Assembly: GCA_027692465.1 (NCBI GenBank)
Contig: JAQEYU010000004.1
Span: 205,865 to 269,864 of the forward strand
Direction: 5' to 3'
Length of the DNA: 64,000 nt
Source: Enterococcaceae bacterium OF42-14pH9A
GTDB taxonomy: Bacteria; Bacillota; Bacilli; Lactobacillales; Enterococcaceae
The position numbers and the translations under genes are program-made. The stretch's first letter is position 1; the number at the start of each line of letters is the position of its first letter. The notes under the pieces were generated by a model. The model was not told the DNA's origin, searched no databases, and saw only the letters and a program-made list of their open reading frames with translations. Of the stretch, positions 15,615 to 25,170 are shown one piece after another.

Positions 15615-18600
15615 ATGAGTAAAATAGGTAAAATTCATGAAAAAGTCAATGTTGGATTCGATATTGGTATAGCTTCAGTAGGGTGGTCGGTTGTAGATAA
15701 TGAGACGGGGAAAATATTGGAAGAGGGTGTCAGCCTATTTCCCAGCGGAACTGCTTCGAAAAATGTAGAGCGGCGTGGCTTTCGACAATCGCGACGATTA
15801 CTTAGAAGACGCCGTAATCGATTAGATGACTTGAAGAAACTGCTCGACGAAAAGGGATTTTCGTTTAACGAAGCAAGTGTGGTTGAAAATCCATATGCAG
15901 TACGGGTTAAAGGGCTGACACAACGGTTATCGCCGGAAGAATTGGCTACGGCTTTGTATCATCTCGCTAAACGTCGGGGAATCAGTTATGATTTGAAAGA
16001 TTCGGAGGAAGAATCCTCTAAAGGGACAAACTACCAAGAAAGTATCGCAATCAATCAGCAACTTTTAAGAAGTGAAACGCCGGCAGAGATTCAACTTGCG
16101 CGCCTTGAGCAATACGGAAAAGTCCGTGGACAGGTAAAAGATTCTGAAGGGGATGACGCACGAGTACTATTAAATGTTTTCCCAAATGCTGCCTATGAAG
16201 ATGAATTGAAGAGAATTCTGGGTACTCAAAGTGCATACTATCCGGAGATTGACAATGATTTTATTGATAGAGTGAGTTCAATCCTGTCACGTAAAAGAGA
16301 GTATTTTGTCGGCCCGGGTTCAGAAAAGTCTCGAACGGATTATGGAATTTATCGGGAAGATGGCACGACTTTGAACAATTTATTCGAAGTGCTGATTGGC
16401 AAAGATAAGATTTTTCCTGAGGAGTTCCGTGCCGCCGGAAATTCTTATAGCGCGCAACTTTTCAATCTGCTGAATGATCTGAACAATTTGACGATTGATT
16501 CGAATGAAGATGGCAAATTGACTACAGAGCAAAAAGCACAGATCATTGATGAATTGACTGGAAATACATCAAATATCAACATGATGAAGTTGCTTGCCAA
16601 GGTTGCCGATACGGATTTGAATGGTATTACCGGATTTCGAACAGACCGGGAAGGAAAGCCGGAAATTCATCATTTGGCAGTGTATCGAAAAATCAGGAAA
16701 AAATTTTTGGAGACGGAAATCGATATTAATGAGTGGCCACCGAGCTTTTTCGATGACTTTGGTCCTGTGGTAACCCTCAATACCGAGAACGGGGAAATCC
16801 GCAAGTGGCTGCAAAATGAAGGAAGGAAAGATTACGATTTTTTGACCGATGAGCTGATTGATCTCATCATTGCCAATAAAGCATCTTTTGCATTGACGTC
16901 AAATAATAAGTGGCACGGATTTTCATTGAAAACACTGCATCTACTGATTCCTGAATTACTGAGCACTTCTGATGAGCAAATGACAATCCTGACAAAGATG
17001 GGATTGCTGCACGAGAACAAGAAGAATTACGAGGGCGTAGCAAAAATTGATGTGAAAGGACTGACAGAGAATATCTTCAATCCAATCGTCAGCAAATCAG
17101 TCAGACAGTCGATGAATATTTTCAATGCATTAGTTGAAAAGTATGAGAATATCGCCTACGTGGTAATTGAGATGCCCAGAGATGATATCGAGGACGAGAG
17201 CGATGAGAAGAAACAGTATCAAAAATTTCAATTGGAAAATGAAAAAGAAAAAGATGCTTCTTTGAAAAGTTTTCAAGAATTGGCAGGTGTTTCGGATGGA
17301 CAACTTGAGTCCAGATTGAGAAAGCGGAAAAAACTGCGACAAAAAATCCGCTTTTGGTATCAACAGGATGGCTATTGTCCGTATTCCGGCGAAAAAATCT
17401 CTGCGGTGGATCTTTTCCACCAAGATGATTTATTTGAAATCGATCATATCATTCCGCTTTCGATTTCATTTGATGATGGTCAAAACAATAAAGTTTTATG
17501 CTATTCAAACATGAATCAGGCAAAAGGACAACAAACGCCCTATGGTTTTATGAGCTCCGGGAATGGTCAGGGGTTCCAAAAGCTGCAAATTCAGTTGAAG
17601 AACAACAAACGCATGGCTGAGGCAAAAAAGAAAAATCTGTTATACACAGAAAACATCAACGATATCGAAGTTCGAAAACGATTTATCGCTCGAAATCTCG
17701 TGGATACCCGCTATGCTTCACGAGTTGTGCTAAATGAGTTGCAACAGTTTTTCCGGAGCAAACAGCGAGATACAAATGTGACCGTTATCCGGGGAAAGAT
17801 GACCAGCAAATTGCGAGAACGTTGGCGTCTGAACAAGTCACGGGATACCCACTATCACCATGCTGTCGATGCAACCATCATTGCGGTTTCTCCGATGCTT
17901 AAAATTTGGAAAAAAAATGCGACAATTATCCCGGCGAAGGTTGACGAAAATCAAGTTGAATTGAAAGTCAATGAACTGATTCCCGATGATGAGTATGAGG
18001 ATCAAATGTACAAGCCTCCATATACACGATTTCTCGAACAAATGCCTGCGCTGAATGAAAAAATCAAGTTCAATCATCAAGTCGATAAGAAAATGAATCG
18101 GAAGGTGAGCGATGCGACGATCTATGCGACGCGGAAAGCGATGGTCGGAAAAGATAAGACTGAACAAGAGTATGTTATAGGAAAGATAAAGGATATTTAT
18201 GATTTTAAGCAGTACAAGAGATTTAAGACAGTGTATGACAAGGATAAAACGAAATTCTTGATGCAGCGCCTTGATCCCGGTTCATTCGCTAAGTTGGAAC
18301 AGGTATTGAAAGACTATCCTGAAAAGATTGAACAAATCCAACCAAATGGAAAGGTCACACAAGTCGATATCAGCCCGTTTGAGATGTATCGGAGAGAACA
18401 TGGGTTTATTACAAAATACGCTAAGAAAAATAACGGTCCTGCAATCAAATCTCTCAAATTTTATGATAGTAAGGTCGGGAATCATATCGATATCACACCC
18501 GAACAAGCAAAAGGAAAGAAGGTTATTCTTCAGTCTATCAATCCCTGGCGAACGGATGTCTATTACAATCATGAAGAGCAGGAATATGAAATCATGGGAC

Positions 18601-19010
18601 TTAAATATTCCGATTTATGTTACCAAGGAGGAAGATACGGTGTCACGACAGAAAAATATCAGGAAATCATGGAAAAGGAGGGAGTAACTGCTACATCTGA
18701 ATTCTTATTCTCTTTGTACCGGCGAGGTCGAGTAAAGGTCTCTAATGGCGAAGAGGCATTGGAATTGCTATTTGGTTCCAGAACTAATCCTAAACTCAAG
18801 GGTTATGTTGAACTCAAGCCAATCGATAAATCACGTTTTGAGGGGAAAGAAGTTGTAGGTTTTTATGGCGCAGTTACTCCTAATGGTCAGTTTGTTAAAC
18901 GTTTTTTGCCAAAAGGATACTCGGTATTGAAAGTCAATACAGATGAGCTGGGGAATCCTTTTTACATCAAAAAGGAGGGCGATTCACCGAGGAATATACT
19001 TGACCAGTAA
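15615..19010 (+). CDS. cas9: Cas9 RNA-guided endonuclease, subtype II-A, compact form
   Basis: About 1131 residues, the size of the compact St1Cas9/SaCas9 group. RuvC-I is VGFDIGIASVGWSVVD (Asp16). The Arg-rich bridge helix runs through RRGFRQSRRLLRRRRNRLDD. RuvC-II is YVVIEMPRDD, the HNH site is FEIDHIIPLS (His near 611) with N in NMNQAKG, and RuvC-III has HHAVDA near 748. All catalytic residues are present, so it should cut both DNA strands. The C-terminal ~300 residues hold the PAM-interacting region; the PAM cannot be read from sequence. The ATG at 15615 is preceded by GGAGGGG; an upstream in-frame ATG at 15603 overlaps that site. It is the first gene of cas9-cas1-cas2-csn2. Confidence 0.97.
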   Translation: MSKIGKIHEKVNVGFDIGIASVGWSVVDNETGKILEEGVSLFPSGTASKNVERRGFRQSRRLLRRRRNRLDDLKKLLDEKGFSFNEASVVENPYAVRVKGLTQRLSPEELATALYHLAKRRGISYDLKDSEEESSKGTNYQESIAINQQLLRSETPAEIQLARLEQYGKVRGQVKDSEGDDARVLLNVFPNAAYEDELKRILGTQSAYYPEIDNDFIDRVSSILSRKREYFVGPGSEKSRTDYGIYREDGTTLNNLFEVLIGKDKIFPEEFRAAGNSYSAQLFNLLNDLNNLTIDSNEDGKLTTEQKAQIIDELTGNTSNINMMKLLAKVADTDLNGITGFRTDREGKPEIHHLAVYRKIRKKFLETEIDINEWPPSFFDDFGPVVTLNTENGEIRKWLQNEGRKDYDFLTDELIDLIIANKASFALTSNNKWHGFSLKTLHLLIPELLSTSDEQMTILTKMGLLHENKKNYEGVAKIDVKGLTENIFNPIVSKSVRQSMNIFNALVEKYENIAYVVIEMPRDDIEDESDEKKQYQKFQLENEKEKDASLKSFQELAGVSDGQLESRLRKRKKLRQKIRFWYQQDGYCPYSGEKISAVDLFHQDDLFEIDHIIPLSISFDDGQNNKVLCYSNMNQAKGQQTPYGFMSSGNGQGFQKLQIQLKNNKRMAEAKKKNLLYTENINDIEVRKRFIARNLVDTRYASRVVLNELQQFFRSKQRDTNVTVIRGKMTSKLRERWRLNKSRDTHYHHAVDATIIAVSPMLKIWKKNATIIPAKVDENQVELKVNELIPDDEYEDQMYKPPYTRFLEQMPALNEKIKFNHQVDKKMNRKVSDATIYATRKAMVGKDKTEQEYVIGKIKDIYDFKQYKRFKTVYDKDKTKFLMQRLDPGSFAKLEQVLKDYPEKIEQIQPNGKVTQVDISPFEMYRREHGFITKYAKKNNGPAIKSLKFYDSKVGNHIDITPEQAKGKKVILQSINPWRTDVYYNHEEQEYEIMGLKYSDLCYQGGRYGVTTEKYQEIMEKEGVTATSEFLFSLYRRGRVKVSNGEEALELLFGSRTNPKLKGYVELKPIDKSRFEGKEVVGFYGAVTPNGQFVKRFLPKGYSVLKVNTDELGNPFYIKKEGDSPRNILDQ

Positions 19011-19028
19011 GCGCTGTCTTGGTATCAT
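19000..19028 (+). promoter_or_regulatory. tracrRNA promoter overlapping the end of cas9
   Basis: TTGACC at 19000-19005, a 17-base spacer and TATCAT at 19023-19028. It predicts transcription from about 19035, just upstream of the anti-repeat. Confidence 0.7.
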
Positions 19029-19034
19029 TAAGGT

Positions 19035-19129
19035 GCGAGCGACGGCTCGCTACCATTACTGATTCCTTGAGAATCTACAAAAATAAGGCTTTATGCCGAA
19101 ATTCCCACTCTTCGCGGAGTGGGTTTTTT
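19035..19129 (+). ncRNA. tracrRNA
   Basis: It lies between cas9 and cas1 on the operon strand. Positions 19052-19083 (ACCATTACTGATTCCTTGAG and following) are complementary to the CRISPR repeat, with one mismatch and a small bulge, forming the anti-repeat. Next comes the AAGGCTTTATGCCG hairpin typical of St1-type tracrRNAs, then the CCCACTC/GAGTGGG terminator stem (19104-19110 with 19117-19123) and six T's. A 6-bp hairpin, GCGAGC-GACG-GCTCGC at 19035-19050, caps the 5' end. It pairs with crRNA for RNase III processing and loads Cas9. Confidence 0.9.
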
Positions 19130-19151
19130 ATTTATTCAAGGAGGGAATGCC

Positions 19152-20054
19152 ATGACATGGCGAATCGTGCACGTAAAAGATAGTGAAAAAATGCAGCTGA
19201 AGTTGGATAATCTCGAGATTTTTAAGAGAGGCCAACGTTTTCTTATACCTCTTTCAGATATCAGTATGGTAGTTATCGAGGGGAAAACAACGATCACAAC
19301 CAGTATCCTATCACGGTTCACAAAATTTAATATTGTCTTGGTTATTTGTGACAACAGATACCTGCCAACGGGTCTGATGCTGAACTATGGAAACTACCAT
19401 CATTGCGCAAAACGAGTCTTGGAGCAGGTGGCATGGACCGATGAAGATAAGGCATCCGTGTGGCGGCAAATCGTTGCTCAAAAAATAAAAAATCAGATTT
19501 CTTTTGCTGAATTCAAAGAGATACCAACCGAGCGTATTACGGTGATGAAAGAACTATTGGAACAATTGCAACCGGGAGATATTACAAATCGCGAGGGGCA
19601 TGTTGCTAAGGTGTACTTCAATTCACTGTATGGAATGGAATTTACACGCGATGACAGCTCACTGATAAATGGCGCAATGGACTATGGTTATGCGATTATA
19701 CGGGCTGCTATGGCGCGAATAGTAGTCGGGCAGGGATTGATGTCGATGGTTGGTGTATTTCACCGCAATGAATTCAATTCATTTAATCTGGTAGATGATC
19801 TGATGGAACCTTTTCGTCCGATAATGGACTATTGGCTGGACCAGCATATTACGCAAGATTATGAATACTTGACATATGAGGCGCGTCTCCAGATTATTGA
19901 TTTCATGAATCAGCCTATGCGCTATGGTTCAATTAAAAGCAGCGTTGATCAAGTCATGCAAAAATATGTGTTGAGTTTTTTGAAAGCGATTTCTAATTCG
20001 GGAGTGATAGTCCATGAAGTGAAGCTGTGTGATTTTATGGAGGTAGAAAGATGA
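19152..20054 (+). CDS. cas1: Cas1 integrase, type II
   Basis: A 300-residue Cas1. EGHVAKVYFNSLYG holds the metal-binding Glu, GVFHRNEFNSFNLVDDLMEPFRP the His and following acidic ligands. With Cas2 it inserts new spacers at the leader end of the array. The start at 19152 follows AAGGAGGG, so the longer frame from 19119 inside the tracrRNA terminator is not used. It overlaps cas2 by four bases. Confidence 0.96.
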   Translation: MTWRIVHVKDSEKMQLKLDNLEIFKRGQRFLIPLSDISMVVIEGKTTITTSILSRFTKFNIVLVICDNRYLPTGLMLNYGNYHHCAKRVLEQVAWTDEDKASVWRQIVAQKIKNQISFAEFKEIPTERITVMKELLEQLQPGDITNREGHVAKVYFNSLYGMEFTRDDSSLINGAMDYGYAIIRAAMARIVVGQGLMSMVGVFHRNEFNSFNLVDDLMEPFRPIMDYWLDQHITQDYEYLTYEARLQIIDFMNQPMRYGSIKSSVDQVMQKYVLSFLKAISNSGVIVHEVKLCDFMEVER

Positions 20055-20374
20055 GGTATCAGCAGATGAGAGTTTTTTGCATGTTCGACCTGCCTATGGA
20101 GACGAAAGAGGATCAGCGAGATTATCGAGTCTTCAGAAAAGAATTACTGTCGAATGGATTTGTCATGCTTCAGTATTCGATTTATTATCGAACAGTCCCA
20201 AATCGTACAGCAGGAAAAAAATACGAAACGATTCTGAAGCGGCTGATTCCTAAAGCTGGGGAAGTCAGACTTCTTTATGTCAGTGAAAAGCAGTTTGAAG
20301 ACATGAAGTTGTTAGTCGGAATGAAGGGTTGTCAAGAAGAAGTGGTCGGTAATCAGAAACTGGTGGTGATTTAA
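20051..20374 (+). CDS. cas2: Cas2
   Basis: A 107-residue Cas2 with the ferredoxin-like core: MRVFCMFDLPMETKEDQRDYRVFRKELL and FVMLQYSIYYRTVPN. It bridges two Cas1 dimers in the spacer integration complex. It starts in the cas1 stop (ATGA) and its TAA shares a base with the csn2 start. Confidence 0.95.
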   Translation: MRYQQMRVFCMFDLPMETKEDQRDYRVFRKELLSNGFVMLQYSIYYRTVPNRTAGKKYETILKRLIPKAGEVRLLYVSEKQFEDMKLLVGMKGCQEEVVGNQKLVVI

Positions 20375-21423
20375 TGGAATTTGCCGTCGAATATGAGTTT
20401 GGAAAGTATCTGGAATGTGAATGTGAAGGTGTCACATATATTCTTGGCGGGGATACGGATATCAAATGGAAACTCTACCGAGGATTAAAACGCTTTTCCA
20501 CGGGGAAGATGCTTTCTGAGATTGAAGAACATGTATATGGGGACGATGGAATCGTCATCCGGGTTGAGGGAAAGAAAGTCAAAGCGAAGGACATTAATCT
20601 GCTTCTTTTAGACAACAGAGAAAGCTTTTTCGAAGATTTACGGCTGAGTCGAGGCAGTATGCTGAATCAATTTATAGATACACTCCAAGAGGAATTTGAC
20701 ATTACCAAAAAAATCGATGTGCTCAATGATGAGATACTCAAGTTGGAAATTGTTTTTCTAGAGAGGTTTTCTGATCTGTTCACAACGATTCGGCCAATCT
20801 TGAAGCAATTCACATTTGCAGATCTTTTAAAGAATTCTCTGGGTCTAAGTTATTATGAAGCTGAAAATGAGTATCCTCTTGAGATGATGGATGTGGCTAC
20901 TGTGATTGATGATTATTGTGATATTTTGCAATATAACTTGAAAAGGATGCAGAAAGAGACTTGGATGTGGATAATGAATCCAAATGCATTCATTGATAAT
21001 AACGCTTTTTCATATTTCATAAATCGATTGAAGCAGATTTGTTCTGAAACAAATTTGCTGAGAGTTTTTATATTCAGTGATGAATGTCTCAGTATTTGTC
21101 ATTGTGAGGAGGATATTGCAAATACTGTTTTAGTTTTCCAAAATGAGCAGCAGCAACTGCCTGAGTTTGACGATTTAATAAGTTCTATAGAGCGCTATTA
21201 CCCAGACCATCTCAACTATGAAAGACCCGAGTTGTTAAAATCTTTGTATCGAATTTTTCCATATGTGGGCTATCAGAAGCATGAAGATATATATTTAAAA
21301 CCACGAGATATGGTACTATTAAAGGTAGTAAGTCAATTATTGGATGTTCCCTGTAGAGAAAAACGTTTGGATTTTAATGCTGAATTAACAAATTTGGAAT
21401 TAAAATATCTCCAAAACGAATGA
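20374..21423 (+). CDS. csn2: Csn2, large St-type
   Basis: A 349-residue Csn2, much longer than the ~220-residue S. pyogenes form and equal in size to the S. thermophilus CRISPR1 version. MEFAVEYEFGKYLECECEG begins the fold, and the long helical middle region contains LDVLNDEILKLEIVFLERF-like heptads. Csn2 forms a ring on double-stranded DNA ends and is required for spacer acquisition in II-A systems. Its ATG overlaps the cas2 stop by one base. The leader and array begin directly after it. Confidence 0.85.
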   Translation: MEFAVEYEFGKYLECECEGVTYILGGDTDIKWKLYRGLKRFSTGKMLSEIEEHVYGDDGIVIRVEGKKVKAKDINLLLLDNRESFFEDLRLSRGSMLNQFIDTLQEEFDITKKIDVLNDEILKLEIVFLERFSDLFTTIRPILKQFTFADLLKNSLGLSYYEAENEYPLEMMDVATVIDDYCDILQYNLKRMQKETWMWIMNPNAFIDNNAFSYFINRLKQICSETNLLRVFIFSDECLSICHCEEDIANTVLVFQNEQQQLPEFDDLISSIERYYPDHLNYERPELLKSLYRIFPYVGYQKHEDIYLKPRDMVLLKVVSQLLDVPCREKRLDFNAELTNLELKYLQNE

Positions 21424-21460
21424 AAATACGAAAATCTCAGGTTGGAGACGTCCATTTGAG
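21424..21460 (+). promoter_or_regulatory. CRISPR leader end with ATTTGAG anchor
   Basis: Only 37 bases separate csn2 from the first repeat. The leader ends in ATTTGAG (21454-21460) directly against the first repeat, which is the known type II-A leader anchoring sequence recognised by Cas1-Cas2. The promoter for the array must lie inside the 3' end of csn2 or in the repeats. Confidence 0.75.
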
Positions 21461-22552
21461 GTTTTTGTACTCTCAAGGAATGAGTAATGGTAAAACTAAA
21501 CAATTCTTGATTCTCATACCATGGACGTTTTTGTACTCTCAAGGAATGAGTAATGGTAAAACATAACCAAGTTACGGCAATGACGAATCAAGGTTTTTGT
21601 ACTCTCAAGGAATGAGTAATGGTAAAACTAATAATGTTTCTTATCGGTATTGCCAAGTGTTTTTGTACTCTCAAGGAATGAGTAATGGTAAAACGCAGAT
21701 CCTGTGGTCGTAAACGCATTACCAGTTTTTGTACTCTCAAGGAATGAGTAATGGTAAAACGACATATTGCCAACTAAGGTGTCTCGATTGGTTTTTGTAC
21801 TCTCAAGGAATGAGTAATGGTAAAACTTAACGCTTTGGTTTTTGGATTGGTAATCTGTTTTTGTACTCTCAAGGAATGAGTAATGGTAAAACAAAAGTGA
21901 AAATCGAGCTTACTAAAAGGGGGTTTTTGTACTCTCAAGGAATGAGTAATGGTAAAACCAACACCTTGGTACCCTCGCAAAGTATCGGGTTTTTGTACTC
22001 TCAAGGAATGAGTAATGGTAAAACAAAAATTACTCCTCCTCCATAAGGAGGTGTGTTTTTGTACTCTCAAGGAATGAGTAATGGTAAAACTTTGAGGAGG
22101 AGAAGCATGAAAGAGCAAGTGTTTTTGTACTCTCAAGGAATGAGTAATGGTAAAACGCGACTTACCAAGCACCGCATACTTCCGGCGTTTTTGTACTCTC
22201 AAGGAATGAGTAATGGTAAAACTTGACAGTTACCATGCGATCACCTCCCGCAGTTTTTGTACTCTCAAGGAATGAGTAATGGTAAAACCTGGTTTGGGTA
22301 TCTCTGAAAAAAAACACGGGTTTTTGTACTCTCAAGGAATGAGTAATGGTAAAACATGCCACCCGGTATTCATTGGAAGAAGTCTGTTTTTGTACTCTCA
22401 AGGAATGAGTAATGGTAAAACTGTTCCATAGCATTTGATCCTTTCAACTATGTTTTTGTACTCTCAAGGAATGAGTAATGGTAAAACTGATCATGTCACC
22501 TCCGCCGGTAATCTTGGTTTTTGTACTCTCAAGGAATGAGTAATGGTAAAAC
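21461..22552 (+). CRISPR. CRISPR array, 17 repeats and 16 spacers
   Basis: A 36-base repeat starting GTTTTTGTACTCTCAAGG and ending GAGTAATGGTAAAAC occurs 17 times, starting at 21461 and then every 66 bases. Fourteen spacers are 30 bases, one is 31 (22289-22319) and one is 29 (22488-22516). All repeats appear identical, including the last. The repeat matches the anti-repeat of the tracrRNA and resembles the S. thermophilus CRISPR1 repeat in its first 16 bases. Transcription runs on the plus strand, so the spacer nearest 21497 is the newest. Spacers at 22091, 22223, 22422 and 22488 each contain a ribosome binding site plus ATG on one strand. Confidence 0.98.
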
Positions 22553-22627
22553 AATCATTTTCTCTTGTATCGCCCTGTTTTTAAACTTCAAAATAACCCC
22601 GCACAAATTTTACAAAAACCTCGCCTG

Positions 22628-22655
22628 CGTATATATTGTACTTACGATATATACG
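22628..22655 (+). promoter_or_regulatory. Operator of the AbrB/Doc toxin-antitoxin operon
   Basis: CGTATATA at 22628-22635 and TATATACG at 22648-22655 are perfect inverted repeats around a 12-base spacer, just before the ribosome binding site of the antitoxin gene. AbrB-type antitoxins commonly bind such sites to repress their own operon. Confidence 0.55.
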
Positions 22656-22666
22656 AGGTGAGAAGG

Positions 22667-22909
22667 ATGTCGATTAAAGAAAGGAAAGTTCGCAAGTCCG
22701 GTAATTCTGTCAGTATCACGTTGTCCCGGGAGTTCTTGGAGACTACCGGCATTAAAGAAAATGACACAGTGTATATTGATGAGGAGAAGTTGAAAGAAGC
22801 GATTGTCAAAAAAACAGTGCAAGGTGATCAGGAAGCGAAAGTAGCTATGCTGATCCAACAATCGTTGCAGGAATATCAGGAACTCTATCAAGAGCTGGTG
22901 GATAGATGA
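22667..22909 (+). CDS. AbrB/MazE-family antitoxin
   Basis: An 80-residue protein with an N-terminal SpoVT/AbrB DNA-binding swapped-hairpin domain: ERKVRKSGNSVSITLSREFL and GIKENDTVYI. The C-terminal helix (QQSLQEYQELYQELVDR) would contact the toxin. It neutralises the Doc-like protein encoded immediately downstream (ATGA overlap) and likely represses the pair. GGTGAGAAGG precedes the start. The pair lies directly after the CRISPR array. Confidence 0.8.
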   Translation: MSIKERKVRKSGNSVSITLSREFLETTGIKENDTVYIDEEKLKEAIVKKTVQGDQEAKVAMLIQQSLQEYQELYQELVDR

Positions 22910-23313
22910 GCCGCTGTTTGACCGTCGCCGATCTGATCAAAATGAATGCGCTGCAGAATGAAGCCCCCTCTCCGGCAGAACCAATCGGAGTTTTTGGTGT
23001 CGGTGCTTTAGATGCGGTTGTGCATCAGCCGGCTCAGGAAGACTATGGCAGAAAATTTTTTCCCAGTATTGAAGAAAAGGCCGCGATGCTGCTCATTACG
23101 ATCATAAAGAAACGCCCATTTCGAAATGCAAACAAGCGAACCGGCTTTATGGCAATGGATGTTTTTTTACGTTTGAATGGTTGGAAAGCACCTTTTGATA
23201 CGGCGGAAGGCATGGCATTTGTCGTAACTACCGCAACCTATGATGCCGCTGACTTTGCAGGTTTGAAAAATTACGCAACGTCGGAAATCAGCAAACGACT
23301 TCGCCCGGCCTGA
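22906..23313 (+). CDS. doc: Doc/Fic-family toxin with altered catalytic motif
   Basis: A 135-residue Doc-type Fic protein. The Fic core motif reads KKRPFRNANKRTGFMAMDVFL. In Doc and Fic enzymes the position before (P/I)F is the catalytic His (HxFxxANKRT); here it is Arg70, encoded CGC, one transition from CAC. Doc phosphorylates elongation factor EF-Tu, and loss of this His abolishes activity, so this copy may be inactive or changed in function. The rest of the fold, including NANKRT anion-binding residues and the N-terminal LTVADLIKMNA helix, looks intact. Confidence 0.82.
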   Translation: MSRCLTVADLIKMNALQNEAPSPAEPIGVFGVGALDAVVHQPAQEDYGRKFFPSIEEKAAMLLITIIKKRPFRNANKRTGFMAMDVFLRLNGWKAPFDTAEGMAFVVTTATYDAADFAGLKNYATSEISKRLRPA

Positions 23314-23563
23314 AAGAGATGATCGGTGCCGTGACGAGGATGGCAAAAATAACTGCCGGCCGCTACCAATTAGTGATTGCTGCTTTGTAGGTTGCTCAGG
23401 AAAGCCGGCATTTTGGAATCTTGACCTGCTTGCTGTCCGCTCGCATTGCCCGCATATCCTTCGCCAGATCGACTTGCTACCGATATAATAAAGAAGAAGG
23501 CTGTTGGGGCTGTGCCGGATAGTTTGGAGAGCCGAGCAGCGCAAGAGAAAGGCGGAGACAAAG

Positions 23564-23845
23564 ATGAAGTATTATGATGTGACTTTTCACGGCGTCAGCG
23601 GGCGTTCGGTGGTGAAGCGGACAGTGCCTTCTGAGCGGGATCCTTATGAAGCGTGGCAGGATGCTTGCGCGCTGGTGACCGATGACGAGATCCGTTTGCT
23701 GGTCAATGAAACCTACGTGACCATGCGGCGGGAGCTGATTTCCCGTATTGATGTGGAAGAGGTGACTGATCCCATCGATGAAGCCCAGACCAGAAAAGAT
23801 GAGCTGCGCAATGTAATCAACACCTTGTCCAATATGGGATTTTAG
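23564..23845 (+). CDS. Conserved-looking hypothetical protein, 93 residues
   Basis: I do not recognise the family. The protein starts MKYYDVTFHGVSGRSVVKRT, has a beta-rich N-terminal half and a helical C-terminal end rich in charged residues (DEAQTRKDELRNVINTLSNMGF). Codon use is like the GC-rich core genes rather than the CRISPR block. AAAGGCGGAGA precedes the ATG. It is followed by a hairpin and then gmk, so it may belong to the ancestral yicC-gmk neighbourhood. No signal peptide or membrane segment is visible. Confidence 0.65.
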   Translation: MKYYDVTFHGVSGRSVVKRTVPSERDPYEAWQDACALVTDDEIRLLVNETYVTMRRELISRIDVEEVTDPIDEAQTRKDELRNVINTLSNMGF

Positions 23846-23854
23846 ACTGACTTT

Positions 23855-23895
23855 TGCCGGCAGCGGGAGCGATGTTCCTCAGTTGCCGGCATTTT
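23855..23895 (+). terminator. Probable terminator after the 93-residue gene
   Basis: TGCCGGCA at 23855-23862 can pair with the identical self-complementary TGCCGGCA at 23884-23891, followed by TTTTG. The T-tract is short, so termination may be partial. The stretch to gmk (24148) also has a short GC hairpin followed by nine T's at 24083-24110. Confidence 0.5.
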
Positions 23896-24060
23896 GTTGC
23901 GCCCTATCTCGTAACCAAAGGGCTCTGCCGGTGAATAAAAAAACAAGAATCAGGATTCGGCGGTTTGCTGCGGCGATGGGCATTCCTAAAGTTTTCGTCA
24001 GTCTGTGCAAGTCCCTCTTGAAACTTTTGCGAAAAAAGTGCAAAATAGACGAAAAGATAG

Positions 24061-24762
<702 letters not shown>

Positions 24763-24767
24763 GAGTT

Positions 24768-25073
24768 ATGATGTTAAAACCTTCAATCGACAAACTGCTG
24801 GACCGTGTCAATTCTAAATATTCCCTGGTGATCCTGGCCTCAAAACGGGCCCACGAACTGGACGCCGGTGCCAAAGCGACCGTGGACTCTTTTGAATCCG
24901 TGAAATCGGTAGGTCAGGCCTTGGAAGAGATCGAAGCCAAGACTGTGATCAGCGATCCTCATCCTGAGATCAAACGGGCCCGCATCAAAATGGAAGAACA
25001 AGAACGCAAAGCGCAACAAGAACAGGAAAAGAAAGAACTGGAGAAAAAAATCCGGGACGAACAAAAACTGTAA
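24768..25073 (+). CDS. rpoZ: RNA polymerase omega subunit
   Basis: A 101-residue omega subunit. [20 protein letters not shown] followed by [10 protein letters not shown] is the conserved core that clamps the beta' subunit. The C-terminal 40 residues are a charged coiled-coil tail (Glu/Lys/Gln-rich), as in Lactobacillales. Two adjacent ATG codons could start it. It is probably co-transcribed with gmk and ends at a strong terminator. Confidence 0.93.
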   Translation: MMLKPSIDKLLDRVNSKYSLVILASKRAHELDAGAKATVDSFESVKSVGQALEEIEAKTVISDPHPEIKRARIKMEEQERKAQQEQEKKELEKKIRDEQKL

Positions 25074-25105
25074 GCTTCTTTTCAGCTGCGCTCCAATCAA
25101 AATAT

Positions 25106-25160
25106 AAAAGCCCTCCCTGCTTCGCTGCTGTGAAATGCGAAGCGGGGACGGGCTTTTTTG
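25106..25160 (+). terminator. Terminator of gmk-rpoZ
   Basis: AAAAGCCC (25106-25113) with CCTGCTTCGC (25116-25125) pairs with GCGAAGCGGGG (25138-25147) and GGGCTTTTTT (25150-25159), leaving small bulges. Confidence 0.85.
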
Positions 25161-25170
25161 TTAGTGGGAG

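Noticed and set aside
21588..22434. Minus-strand frames across the CRISPR array with repeated FTITHSLRVQK or FYHYSFLEST
   Set aside because: They are translations of the repeats and are not genes.
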